Source: Kangiellaceae bacterium
Lineage (GTDB): Bacteria > Pseudomonadota > Gammaproteobacteria > Enterobacterales > Kangiellaceae
DNA: 64,000 nt
NCBI GenBank assembly: GCA_026196875.1
Contig: JAPHTP010000045.1
Location: 1 to 64,000, forward strand
Direction: 5' to 3'
Translations under genes and position numbers: made by a program
The notes under the pieces: generated by a model
The model's input: the letters and a program-made list of their open reading frames with translations, nothing else
Databases searched by the model: none
Told to the model about the DNA's origin: nothing
Shown: in pieces, positions 37,706 through 46,257 of the stretch
How positions within the stretch are numbered: position 1 is the first letter of the stretch
Layout: every line of letters begins with the position of its first letter

Positions 37706-38392
37706 TCAATATTGCTTAGTGAGCTTCAAAACCTGGCCAGAGTTTTCCATTTTAAGCCTGCTTAAGAAAGACATTCCCAAAAGCACTTCATTGGGGCCAT
37801 CGCCTTTCACAACCATTCCGTCAACAGATGTTAACTCTATACTACCAACTCGAACCCTATTCAGCGTAATTGCCCAAGCAGTGACAACACCGGCCGCAGT
37901 GCTTACCGCGGTTCTTACACCATCCAACCTGTAATTCAACCCAAGTCTTTTTGCGGTCGATTCATTCATAGCAACTTGAGTTGCCCCGGTATCCACTAAA
38001 AACGAAACTGAAGTCCCATTAATTAAACCGGGCGTAAGAAACATACCGGAAGCATTTCTTAGAATTTGCACACTACCAGATGTATCGTTTAGTTTATTTG
38101 TTGCATGGTTTTGATTAGAAAACCCGACCTGGCGATTCAATTCAACCTCAACCTTCCTGCCATTGATTTCAAAAATGGTGATCGGGCTTTTAATACTAAC
38201 TAATTTAATAGAGGGCGAAACGTTTTGCCCAATACGATAAAGCTTTTGCTTTCCCCCATAGTCCACCATGGCGGAAGATTTAAACAGAGCAATAACTTTA
38301 AGCGACTCTTCTTCCGAAGCAAAAGAAAAAGAAGCTAACAAAGTTAACGTAACAAGTATTCCAAATTTTAAAATTGATTTAAACGCTACCAT
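37706..38392 (-). CDS. TIGR02281-type retroviral-like aspartic protease, exported
   Basis: A 228-residue protein with a signal peptide (FGILVTLTLLASFSFA) and a single retropepsin-like domain with the active-site motif FLVDTGATQVAM (about 130-141). Such single-domain proteases act as dimers. The downstream LLGMSFLSRLK segment fits the flap/C-terminal strand of the fold. ATG at 38392 overlaps the pgpA stop by seven bases, so it is probably co-transcribed with pgpA and translationally coupled. Confidence 0.85.
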   Translation of the reverse strand: MVAFKSILKFGILVTLTLLASFSFASEEESLKVIALFKSSAMVDYGGKQKLYRIGQNVSPSIKLVSIKSPITIFEINGRKVEVELNRQVGFSNQNHATNKLNDTSGSVQILRNASGMFLTPGLINGTSVSFLVDTGATQVAMNESTAKRLGLNYRLDGVRTAVSTAAGVVTAWAITLNRVRVGSIELTSVDGMVVKGDGPNEVLLGMSFLSRLKMENSGQVLKLTKQY

Positions 38393-38865
38393 AAAAGATT
38401 CAAGCCATGTAGACAGCCACAAGCGGCTAATCCCGCTAAGATATCATCCAACATGATGCCGAGCCCGCCAGATACCTTTTTGTCTACCCATTTTATCGGC
38501 CAAGGCTTCAAGATATCAAATAGCCGAAATAGAATAAATCCCGCTATTAGGTTCTGCCAAGTAATAGGGATAAATAAAAAGGTAACAAACATGCCGGCAA
38601 ACTCATCCCAAACAATTCCAGGATGATCATGGGTTTTAAGTAGTTCCGCAGACCTGCCACAAATGTAGATCCCTGAAAGACTAACGAGCATTGTTGCAAC
38701 AATAAAAGTATTAGCGCTTAAAAAACTGAACCCGAAGAGTACCGGAACGATAATTAGTGAACCGCAAGTGCCGGGCGCCTTAGGCGACAATCCACTGCCA
38801 AACCCGAACGCGAGAAAGTGGACCGGATGAGTCAGAACCTGCTTAGTCACGCTTTCACTGCTCAT
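38386..38865 (-). CDS. pgpA: Phosphatidylglycerophosphatase A
   Basis: A 159-residue membrane enzyme that removes phosphate from phosphatidylglycerophosphate in phospholipid synthesis. The LSPKAPGTCGS-type N-terminal motif and the conserved IVWDEFAGM are visible, with about three to four membrane segments. It starts 17 bases after thiL, in the common gammaproteobacterial nusB-thiL-pgpA order. Confidence 0.95.
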   Translation of the reverse strand: MSSESVTKQVLTHPVHFLAFGFGSGLSPKAPGTCGSLIIVPVLFGFSFLSANTFIVATMLVSLSGIYICGRSAELLKTHDHPGIVWDEFAGMFVTFLFIPITWQNLIAGFILFRLFDILKPWPIKWVDKKVSGGLGIMLDDILAGLAACGCLHGLNLLW

Positions 38866-38882
38866 TGAATTTCTGTCCTTAA

Positions 38883-39839
38883 CTAAAAATGCGTATAGCC
38901 CAATTGTTCGAGCTCAATTTCTTGTTTGTGATGCAACATTCTTACGCCAGGCTTTCCGGTCAAACGCCCAATAGGAATACACTGAGTACCAACGGTTTCA
39001 AGTGCGTTTTGGGCTGCGTCTAATTCATCTTCGTTAACTGTAAAAACAAGCTCATAGTCGTCACCGCCCGTTAGGGCCGCTCTTCGTCTTAATTCATCGT
39101 CTTTGACTTCAAGTGCAGCCTTGGAAAATGGAATTCGCTCATAACGAAGCAAAGCCCCGACTTCACTCTGTTGGCTTATATGATTAACATCCGCGAGCAA
39201 ACCATCTGATATATCGATGACCGCCGTTGCGCGCCCGCGCAAAGCTATTCCAGCTGCAATTCTAGGGTAAGGTGTTTGGTACTTTTTAAGTAACTCGCTC
39301 GCTGTCGAAGGTGTCACCTGCAATTCATTTTTTGCAACTAATAAACCCAGAGCAGCATCACCTAATTCTCCAGTCACGCAAATCAAGTCGCCGGGATTGG
39401 CAGTTGAACGTTTATGAAAAACATTTTCGGGAACAAAACCGTGTGCCTGAATTGTGATTGATAGTGGCCCTCTTGTAGTATCTCCACCAACAATTTGGAC
39501 ACCAAAATACTCAGTGATACGTTTCAGACCGCGACTAAAATCTTCCAACCACTGCTGATTAAATTCTGGCAAAGATAATGCCAAAGTTATCCATGCGGGT
39601 TCTGCGCCTGCTGCTGCGAGATCACTCAAATTTACCGCAACCGCTTTGTGAGCAATATCTGTGGCATTTGCATCAGACATAAAGTGAACATCGCCGATCA
39701 ATGTATCCATAGATACCGCCAGGCGTTGCCCTCTCGGGACCTTGAGCAAAGCGCAGTCGTCGCCTACACCTTTGATTACGTCTTTACGTTTTCTACTATC
39801 GAGCGTCAAATATCTCTCGATAATCTCGAATTCATTCAT
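38883..39839 (-). CDS. thiL: Thiamine-monophosphate kinase
   Basis: A 318-residue ThiL with DDCALLKVP near the N terminus, the SMDTLIGDVHF stretch, GGDTTRGPLSI and the AVIDISDGLLADV region, typical of the PurM-like ATP-binding family. It makes thiamine pyrophosphate. It follows nusB after a 177-base gap (39840-40016) that I could not fill. Confidence 0.96.
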   Translation of the reverse strand: MNEFEIIERYLTLDSRKRKDVIKGVGDDCALLKVPRGQRLAVSMDTLIGDVHFMSDANATDIAHKAVAVNLSDLAAAGAEPAWITLALSLPEFNQQWLEDFSRGLKRITEYFGVQIVGGDTTRGPLSITIQAHGFVPENVFHKRSTANPGDLICVTGELGDAALGLLVAKNELQVTPSTASELLKKYQTPYPRIAAGIALRGRATAVIDISDGLLADVNHISQQSEVGALLRYERIPFSKAALEVKDDELRRRAALTGGDDYELVFTVNEDELDAAQNALETVGTQCIPIGRLTGKPGVRMLHHKQEIELEQLGYTHF

Positions 39840-40016
39840 ATTTTTCCTTTCTTCAATACCACTTGTTCCAAATCACATTCTTATTTTTAATAATGTGACT
39901 TTAAACACTTATCTAACCTTACTCTTCCTGAGTAAATAGCTACCTGAACTAACTTAAAATTCAGCATAGCTAAAGCTCATCAAATTAATGTGAACATGTA
40001 GATAATTTCGAGAAGA

Positions 40017-40448
40017 TTACTTTTTTGCTTCAAGCGGCCTCAATTGACGGGCCAACTTGTCCAAAATTCCATTAACAAACTTATGACCATCTTCTGCGCC
40101 AAAAGTTTTAGCCAGCTCCAAAGCTTCATTGATGACAACTTTGTATGGGATATCCATACGAGCTTTTAATTCATAACAGGCCAAACGTAAAACAGCTAAT
40201 TCAACCGGATTGACTTCTTCAAACGCCCTATCAAAATAGGGCGTTAGTAAATCATCCAGTTCTTTAACCGTTGTCAGCGTGTTAACCAGGATTTCTCTGA
40301 AATATTCGATATCAACCTTGGCTTGATTGATCGTTTCCAAGAATTGCAATTCGATTTCATTGATCGGCGAACCGCTTAAGTGCCACTGGTAGATACCTTG
40401 CACTGCATAGCGGCGAGCTTTTTTACGAGTAGAAGGTTTTTGGATCAT
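40017..40448 (-). CDS. nusB: Transcription antitermination factor NusB
   Basis: A 143-residue all-helical protein with the NusB pattern: ARRYAVQGIYQWHLSG near the start and PYKVVINEALELAKTFG and KFVNGILDKLAR toward the end. It binds boxA in rRNA leaders with NusE and supports rrn antitermination. It starts three bases after the lumazine synthase stop. Confidence 0.97.
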   Translation of the reverse strand: MIQKPSTRKKARRYAVQGIYQWHLSGSPINEIELQFLETINQAKVDIEYFREILVNTLTTVKELDDLLTPYFDRAFEEVNPVELAVLRLACYELKARMDIPYKVVINEALELAKTFGAEDGHKFVNGILDKLARQLRPLEAKK

Positions 40449-40451
40449 AAA

Positions 40452-40919
40452 TTATGCGTCCAATTGATTGAGCACATTGACCATTTCAAGCGCTCCAAGC
40501 GCTGCTTCAGCACCTTTATTACCGGCCTTAGTACCGGCTCTTTCAATAGCCTGTTCAATACTATCAACAGTTAATACGCCAAAGGTTACTGGAATTCCTG
40601 CTGACAAAGAAACTTGTGACAATCCCTTCACACATTCTCCGGCTACATATTCGAAGTGGGGAGTTCCGCCACGGATAACTGCCCCAAGCGCTACGATTGC
40701 ATCGTGTCTTTTAGTTGCTGCAATTTTTTGTGCAGCAATGGGCATTTCGAACGCGCCAGGAACTCGAATAATTTCGATATCACTTTCTTTAACGCCATGT
40801 CTTTTTAGTGCATCAACAGCACCTTCAACTAAACTTTCAACCACGAAGCTATTAAAACGAGCAACCAACAAAGCGAACTTGCTACCGTCAGCGATCATGT
40901 TTCCTTCAATTGTTTTCAT
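40452..40919 (-). CDS. ribH: 6,7-dimethyl-8-ribityllumazine synthase
   Basis: A 155-residue riboflavin-pathway enzyme. Family motifs: [16 protein letters not shown] at the N terminus, [29 protein letters not shown] and [14 protein letters not shown]. The active-site His is in PHFEYVA. It condenses a ribityl-aminopyrimidine with dihydroxybutanone phosphate. Its stop lies three bases from the nusB start. Confidence 0.97.
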   Translation of the reverse strand: MKTIEGNMIADGSKFALLVARFNSFVVESLVEGAVDALKRHGVKESDIEIIRVPGAFEMPIAAQKIAATKRHDAIVALGAVIRGGTPHFEYVAGECVKGLSQVSLSAGIPVTFGVLTVDSIEQAIERAGTKAGNKGAEAALGALEMVNVLNQLDA

Positions 40920-40964
40920 TCGATTCTCTCTTGTTTTCTAAATCTTCAAATCTATTTTACTTTT

Positions 40965-41043
40965 GAGAGCGCAAGCTCTCTCCCTAGCCCTTTGCTATCC
41001 CACTCCTCTTTGAGTACTCCCAATTGGAAAGGGGATATAAATT
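40965..41043. repeat. Degenerate intergenic repeat with small hairpin
   Basis: GAGAGC-GCAA-GCTCTC (40965-40980) is a perfect hairpin on the plus strand with a GNRA-type loop. The CTCTCCCTAG... and GAAAGGGGATAT stretches that follow look like the remains of a dispersed intergenic repeat. No gene fits in the 160-base gap between ribBA and ribH. Confidence 0.45.
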
Positions 41044-41078
41044 CCTAGCACCTAGCACCTAGCGCCTAGCGCCTAGCA
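41044..41078. repeat. Five tandem copies of a CCTAGC[AG] heptamer
   Basis: Five heptamers read CCTAGCA, CCTAGCA, CCTAGCG, CCTAGCG, CCTAGCA. They end one base before the ribBA stop codon. They could be a slippage-prone array. Confidence 0.85.
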
Positions 41079-41079
41079 A

Positions 41080-42195
41080 CTATTTGTCTTCAATATACTC
41101 GACAACTTCCAGGTGAAATCCTGACAGCGCTCGATATTTTTTGACCGGGCTTAACAATTTCATTTTATGCACGCCTAGCTCCATTAGAATTTGTGAACCA
41201 ATTCCTACCGTTCTTGAAGCTCGACTTTCCTGCGCTTGTGCTTTTGGACTAATTGCTTTTTCGCCAGACAAAACTGCAATACGATCAAGAATGGACTCTG
41301 GCGTAGACTGATTGCCAAGTAACACCACAACCCCATGAGGCTCGCTGGCAACTTTTTCGATTGCCCGCTGGATTGTCCAACTACCTAAACTTTTTTTAGC
41401 TTTCCCCAACATATCTGTGGCGATATCGGTGACATGAACCCTTACTACCGTAGGTTCATCCGGTTTGATTTCACCTTTAACTAAAGCGATATGAGTTTGA
41501 CCGTCAATTGTGTCGCGAAAAGCATGTAATTTAAAATCGCCGTATTCGGTCGGCCAGTCAACACAAAGAGCTTCTTCTATTGTGTGCTCGGTATTCATTC
41601 GATATTCGATCAAGTCAGCAATCGTACCTATTTTTAAGCCATGCTCCTTCGCTACTTTTTCAAGGTCGGGACGGCGCGCCATAGTGCCGTCTTCATTTAA
41701 AATCTCAACGATGGTTGCACTAGCTTCTAGTCCTGCTAAACGGGCTAAGTCACAACCAGCTTCAGTATGACCGGCACGATTTAACACTCCCCCGGGCTTA
41801 GCCATAATTGGGAAAATGTGGCCAGGCTGAACGATGTCCGTTGGCTTCGCGTTTGCGGCAACGGCAGCTTGAATAGTCTTTGCACGGTCTGATGCAGAGA
41901 TGCCGGTAGTTACGCCTTCAGCAGCTTCAATTGAAACGGTAAAGTTTGTTTCAAAAGACGCAGCATTGCGGCCAACCATTAACGGCAAGCGCAGTTGCTC
42001 GCATCGCTCTTGAGTCAATGTTAAACAGATTAACCCGCGGCCGTAACGCGCCATAAAATTAATATCTTCTGGCCTTACCATAGTGGACGCCATAACAAGA
42101 TCGCCTTCGTTTTCACGATCTTCGTCGTCCATTAAAATGACCATTTTGCCTGCGGCAATATCTTCAATTAGTTCTTTCGCTGTGTTTAACTGCAT
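41080..42195 (-). CDS. ribBA: RibBA: 3,4-dihydroxy-2-butanone-4-phosphate synthase with degenerate GTP cyclohydrolase II domain
   Basis: A 371-residue bifunctional-type protein. The N-terminal RibB domain (about 1-200) is intact, with [11 protein letters not shown] and [14 protein letters not shown]. The C-terminal RibA-like domain (about 205-370) lacks the zinc-binding Cys-x10-Cys-x-Cys signature, so the GTP cyclohydrolase II activity is probably lost. A separate RibA elsewhere would then be needed. It makes dihydroxybutanone phosphate for riboflavin. Confidence 0.9.
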   Translation of the reverse strand: MQLNTAKELIEDIAAGKMVILMDDEDRENEGDLVMASTMVRPEDINFMARYGRGLICLTLTQERCEQLRLPLMVGRNAASFETNFTVSIEAAEGVTTGISASDRAKTIQAAVAANAKPTDIVQPGHIFPIMAKPGGVLNRAGHTEAGCDLARLAGLEASATIVEILNEDGTMARRPDLEKVAKEHGLKIGTIADLIEYRMNTEHTIEEALCVDWPTEYGDFKLHAFRDTIDGQTHIALVKGEIKPDEPTVVRVHVTDIATDMLGKAKKSLGSWTIQRAIEKVASEPHGVVVLLGNQSTPESILDRIAVLSGEKAISPKAQAQESRASRTVGIGSQILMELGVHKMKLLSPVKKYRALSGFHLEVVEYIEDK

Positions 42196-42224
42196 TTGCT
42201 TTTAATCTTCTTTACTTATGTATC

Positions 42225-42325
42225 TGTCATTCCGACCGTGGTGGACTTGAATGCCCTTTGGGTAGGAGTCTCCCAGAAGTTTGTGCCTACCTGAAAGAGA
42301 TCTCCCCACTACGGTCGAGATGACA
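42225..42325. repeat. MITE-like palindromic element between ribC and ribBA
   Basis: About 101 bases bounded by near-perfect terminal inverse repeats: TGTCATTCCGACCGTGGTGG on the left, and on the right a sequence whose inverse is TGTCATCTCGACCGTAGTGG. Inner GGTAGG/CCTACC pairs allow further folding. It looks like a non-coding dispersed element and carries no ORF. Confidence 0.7.
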
Positions 42326-42336
42326 CCAAGTTTTAG

Positions 42337-42990
42337 CTATTTAATAAATCCACTCTTCATTAAAAGTTGATAATCAACTCCGCCTTGCTTTTCTTCGGTT
42401 TGCCCCAGCAATAGGCGCTCCAAATATCGCGCAAGCAAATCAACTTCCAAGTTAACTTTAGTACCAACTTGATAGTGCTTTGCCGTAGTTTCTTGCAAAG
42501 TGTGCGGTACTAAGTTTAGTTTAAAAATATTGCCTTCGACTTCATTTACAGTAAGAGAAACACCGTCTACCGTAATCGAGCCTTTTTTCGCGATATACTT
42601 TGCTAGAGACTCAGGTGCTTTAATATCGTACTGAATACTGCGAGCTTCATCTTTAATAGCGATAACTTCACCGATCCCATCAACATGTCCACTGACTAAA
42701 TGTCCACCCAAGCGGGTGGTAGGAGTCAAAGCCTTCTCAAGGTTTACCGACGAGCCGAGAGCAATATCGTTTAATGTCGTTAGTGCCAGAGTTTCACCAG
42801 AAACATCGGCCGTATATGAAGTATCATCAAATTCGATTGCGGTAAGACAAACGCCGTTACACGCGATACTATCGCCTAATGCAACATCGGTCATATCTAG
42901 CTTGCCGACGTTGATCTTAAATCGCTTATCGCCGGACTTGTTTTCAATTTTTTCGATCTTTCCGACCGCTTCAATAATGCCTGTAAACAC
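42337..42990 (-). CDS. ribC: Riboflavin synthase alpha chain
   Basis: A 217-residue protein with two duplicated lumazine-binding domains. MFTGIIEAVGKI at the start, CNGVCLTA and GSITVDGVSLTVNEV are the family motifs. It makes riboflavin from two lumazine molecules. Also called ribE in some naming schemes. The gap to ribBA holds the MITE-like repeat. Confidence 0.96.
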   Translation of the reverse strand: MFTGIIEAVGKIEKIENKSGDKRFKINVGKLDMTDVALGDSIACNGVCLTAIEFDDTSYTADVSGETLALTTLNDIALGSSVNLEKALTPTTRLGGHLVSGHVDGIGEVIAIKDEARSIQYDIKAPESLAKYIAKKGSITVDGVSLTVNEVEGNIFKLNLVPHTLQETTAKHYQVGTKVNLEVDLLARYLERLLLGQTEEKQGGVDYQLLMKSGFIK

Positions 42991-43011
42991 TTAATAATCC
43001 TGAATTCATTT

Positions 43012-44154
43012 TTAACTCAGCTGAAGAGTTAATCTAATATCACTACCTATCTGAGTCAGATCAGTTAATTTTAGATTATGAACATCTGACATCGACTCAA
43101 TATTTAGCTCAAACAATCCTTTGCCTTGGTCTCCCATTAATTTAGGCGCTTGATAAATGACTAACTCATCAATTAAACCCGCTTGCAAAAATTCTCCGGC
43201 AAGTTTATGGCCAGCCTCTATTAACACGTTATTCATTCCGCATGAATTTAATGCGTAAAGCAGACCTTCTAAATCATCACTACTCTTCTTTATCTGGATA
43301 TGTGATTCAGAAATATCTAAAGGCTTATCAGTGAACCAATATACCTCGCCTCCAGCGTTAAAGATCTTCGAATCTCTTGCAGCCAGACCTAGCCTATCAA
43401 GTAGTACCCTGGCAGGTTGTTCAAAACCCAACTTAGATACCCTTTCAAACCAGTCATCTAACTCCGGTGCAGTATCTTCCATACGTATATTCAAACTTGG
43501 GTTGTCTGCTAGCACCGTTCCGATGCCTGTGATTATAGCATCCTGGCGCGCTCTTAATTTTTGCACATCCGCTCTTGCAGCCGCTCCAGTGATCCATTTA
43601 CTCGAACCATCGGCCAAAGCTGTGCGCCCGTCCAGGCTCATGGCAAGTTTACAAGTTACCCACGGACGCTTTCTTTGCATCGCCGAAATAAATCCCGGGT
43701 TAAGCGCCATGGCTTGCTGCTCTAACAAACCGTACTCAACTTCAATACCTGCCTTTTGTAAAATATCAAATCCCTTGCCCGCCACCAATGGATTAGGATC
43801 TCTCATCGCCGAAATAACTTTTGTTACACCTGCTTCAGCCAGTGCCTGGGCGCAAGGTCCGGTCTTTCCGGTATGCGCGCAAGGTTCCAAAGTCACGTAG
43901 CAAGTCGCGCCCTTAGCTAGATCGCCAGCCATTTCAAGCGCATTGACTTCTGCGTGAGCTCGACCGGATTTCTGGTGCCAGCCTTCTCCAACAATTTGGT
44001 TACCTTGGGTGAGAACACTACCGACCATCGGATTGGGCCGTGCGGTATACTGACCTTTCTTAGCCATACGCAACGCCAAAGCCATCATCTGATAATCAAA
44101 ATCAGACCATTGAAAGGATGCAGTAGGAGTTGCTGGCGTAGACATATTCAACAT
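43012..44154 (-). CDS. ribD: Riboflavin biosynthesis deaminase/reductase RibD
   Basis: A 380-residue bifunctional enzyme. The N-terminal deaminase domain (about 15-155) has the zinc motifs HAEVNAL and LEPCAHTGKTGPC. The C-terminal reductase domain (about 160-378) has CKLAMSLDGRTAL. Upstream ATGs at 44154 and 44145 are both possible, and I kept 44154. It starts 14 bases after nrdR ends, consistent with an operon. Confidence 0.96.
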   Translation of the reverse strand: MLNMSTPATPTASFQWSDFDYQMMALALRMAKKGQYTARPNPMVGSVLTQGNQIVGEGWHQKSGRAHAEVNALEMAGDLAKGATCYVTLEPCAHTGKTGPCAQALAEAGVTKVISAMRDPNPLVAGKGFDILQKAGIEVEYGLLEQQAMALNPGFISAMQRKRPWVTCKLAMSLDGRTALADGSSKWITGAAARADVQKLRARQDAIITGIGTVLADNPSLNIRMEDTAPELDDWFERVSKLGFEQPARVLLDRLGLAARDSKIFNAGGEVYWFTDKPLDISESHIQIKKSSDDLEGLLYALNSCGMNNVLIEAGHKLAGEFLQAGLIDELVIYQAPKLMGDQGKGLFELNIESMSDVHNLKLTDLTQIGSDIRLTLQLS

Positions 44155-44168
44155 TGAAATAAGAAGAC

Positions 44169-44633
44169 TTACTGCTTTTCGCCGTTCGATTCGAGCCGTT
44201 CGATTTCTTCCCTAAACTCACTCACGTCCTGGAATCTTCGATAGACTGAAGCAAACCGAACAAACGCCACTTGGTCCAACTGCTTAAGTGCATTCATCAC
44301 CATTTCGCCAATCACCTGGGCGCTGACTTCACGCTCCCCCATGGCTCGCAACTGGGACTGAATACCTAATATGGATTTTTCTACATCTTCGACTGAAACA
44401 GGACGTTTTTCGACAGCCCGTAAAATACCGCCTTTTAATTTTTGATCGTCGAATGGCTGGCGACTTCCGTCGCTTTTAATTACGCGGGGCATGACTAACT
44501 CAGCACCTTCAAATGTGGTAAATCGCTCCCCACATTCATTACATTCGCGGCGTCTACGCACTTGATCGCCTTCCGCGACCAGTCTAGAGTCAATCACTTT
44601 AGTATCTTGAAAAGAGCAAAATGGGCAACGCAT
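44169..44633 (-). CDS. nrdR: Transcriptional repressor NrdR
   Basis: A 154-residue protein with an N-terminal zinc ribbon (CPFC ... CNECGERF) and the ATP-cone domain. It represses ribonucleotide reductase genes in response to nucleotide pools. It lies immediately before the rib genes, a very common gammaproteobacterial order. Confidence 0.97.
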   Translation of the reverse strand: MRCPFCSFQDTKVIDSRLVAEGDQVRRRRECNECGERFTTFEGAELVMPRVIKSDGSRQPFDDQKLKGGILRAVEKRPVSVEDVEKSILGIQSQLRAMGEREVSAQVIGEMVMNALKQLDQVAFVRFASVYRRFQDVSEFREEIERLESNGEKQ

Positions 44634-44694
44634 GGCGGCTCCAAATAAGCGGAATATTGATAATATTCCAACATCTAAAACTAGTTTATGTCGT

Positions 44695-44735
44695 CAAAAA
44701 ACGACAAAAGCCATCCCAGCTAGGCTGGAATGGCT
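44695..44735 (-). terminator. Rho-independent terminator after glyA
   Basis: In the minus direction AGCCAT-CCAGC pairs with GCTGG-ATGGCT with one internal mismatch (44709-44735), followed by TTTTGTCGTTTTTT. It lies directly after the glyA stop at 44763. Confidence 0.9.
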
Positions 44736-44762
44736 CGCAAGTATACCAAATAATTTAGGAAA

Positions 44763-46013
44763 TTAACCGTATACTGGATATTTTGCTGTTAACTCAAGCA
44801 CTTTTTCTTTAACTTGAGCTATCACTTCTTTGTTATTGATATCGTCAAGGATGTCGCATATCCAACCAGCCAGCTCGGTTGCTTCAGCTTCTTTCATACC
44901 GCGAGTGGTAATTGCAGGAGTCCCCATACGTAAACCGCTAGTAACAAATGGCGAGCGAGGCTCATTTGGTACGGTGTTTTTATTTACCGTGATATAAGCT
45001 TCGCCTAAAGCAGCTTCTGCGTCTTTACCGGTAATCTCCTTATCGATTAAGTCGATTAGGAACAAATGGTTGTCAGTTCCACCAGAAACAATTTTGTAGC
45101 CTCTTTCCTGAAGGACACTAACCATTGCTCTTGCATTCACCAATACTTGCTTTTGCGTTTCCTTAAACTGCTCGCCTAAAGCTTCTTTAAACGCTACAGC
45201 TTTGCCCGCGATCACGTGCATCAATGGGCCACCCTGACCACCAGGGAAAACCGCAGAGTTGAATTTCTTTTGTAGCTCTTCATTAGCTCGAGCTAAGATA
45301 ATTCCGCCACGAGGGCCGGCCAAAGTCTTATGAGTGGTTGAAGTAACTACGTCTGCGTGAGGAACAGGATTAGGATAAAGATCTGCTGCGACTAATCCAG
45401 CTACGTGCGCCATATCAACCATAAAGTAAGCACCTACTTTATCGGCAATTTCACGGAATTTAGCCCAATCTACAGTTCGGGAGTAAGCTGAGAATCCGCC
45501 AAGGATCATTTTCGGCTTGTGCTCTAACGCTAAAGCTTCAACTTGGTCATAATCAATGTAGCCCTTTTCGTCCAAACCATACTGAACAGACTTATAAATT
45601 TTGCCCGAAAAGTTTACCGGCGAACCGTGGGTCAGGTGACCGCCTTCGCTTAAACTCATACCTAGGACTGTATCGCCCGGTTGTAATAGCGCCATATATA
45701 CAGCAGAGTTAGCTTGCGAGCCTGAATGGGGTTGAACGTTGGCATAATCAGCACCAAACAATTGCTTTACTCGCTCAATCGCTAAATCTTCAGCGATATC
45801 AACAAATTCACAGCCACCATAGTAACGTTTGTGAGGATAGCCTTCGGCATATTTGTTGGTCAAAACAGAACCTTGCGCTTCCATTACACGCTGACTGGTG
45901 TAGTTTTCTGAAGCGATCAATTCGATATGTTCTTCTTGACGTTGCTTTTCAGCTTCGATGGATTGCCACAACTCTGGATCGTATTCGGCAATGGTTTGCT
46001 TGTTATCTAACAT
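44763..46013 (-). CDS. glyA: Serine hydroxymethyltransferase
   Basis: A 416-residue PLP enzyme that interconverts serine and glycine with tetrahydrofolate. Family motifs: [20 protein letters not shown] near the N terminus, the PLP-lysine segment [16 protein letters not shown], and the C-terminal [17 protein letters not shown] at 46013 is preferred over a TTG two codons earlier. Its terminator separates it from nrdR. Confidence 0.98.
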   Translation of the reverse strand: MLDNKQTIAEYDPELWQSIEAEKQRQEEHIELIASENYTSQRVMEAQGSVLTNKYAEGYPHKRYYGGCEFVDIAEDLAIERVKQLFGADYANVQPHSGSQANSAVYMALLQPGDTVLGMSLSEGGHLTHGSPVNFSGKIYKSVQYGLDEKGYIDYDQVEALALEHKPKMILGGFSAYSRTVDWAKFREIADKVGAYFMVDMAHVAGLVAADLYPNPVPHADVVTSTTHKTLAGPRGGIILARANEELQKKFNSAVFPGGQGGPLMHVIAGKAVAFKEALGEQFKETQKQVLVNARAMVSVLQERGYKIVSGGTDNHLFLIDLIDKEITGKDAEAALGEAYITVNKNTVPNEPRSPFVTSGLRMGTPAITTRGMKEAEATELAGWICDILDDINNKEVIAQVKEKVLELTAKYPVYG

Positions 46014-46191
46014 AAACAAATTCCTAACTTTTCAAATTACGCTCACCTTACATTTGATACCGGGAGCATTAGTCGCCAATTTGGGCGCGTATTGTAATGC
46101 AATTTACGCTCAATGTCGCATTTTTAAACACTCGTCGCTAGATCGATTTCTTCTTACTTCATCTCGCTTGAGTTAAAAATGCCTTATGCTT

Positions 46192-46223
46192 ATAAAAAAG
46201 GCCTAGATCTTTCTCTAGGCCTT
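46192..46223 (-). terminator. Rho-independent terminator of the M9-like protease gene
   Basis: AAGGCCTAGA (46198-46207) and TCTAGGCCTT (46214-46223) are exact complements. In the minus direction the stem is followed by a T run (46193-46198). It lies 35 bases after the protease stop. Confidence 0.93.
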
Positions 46224-46257
46224 AAATTTGTTGGGCTTAGCCCAGCTATTTTTTTCC

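Noticed and set aside
40965..41078. Possible CRISPR or phage attachment sequence in the ribBA-ribH gap
   Set aside because: The repeats are a simple heptamer array and a small hairpin with no spacer pattern, so CRISPR does not fit.
42196..42336. Possible FMN riboswitch ahead of ribBA
   Set aside because: The gap does not show the conserved RFN element core. The sequence is explained by an inverted-repeat element instead.
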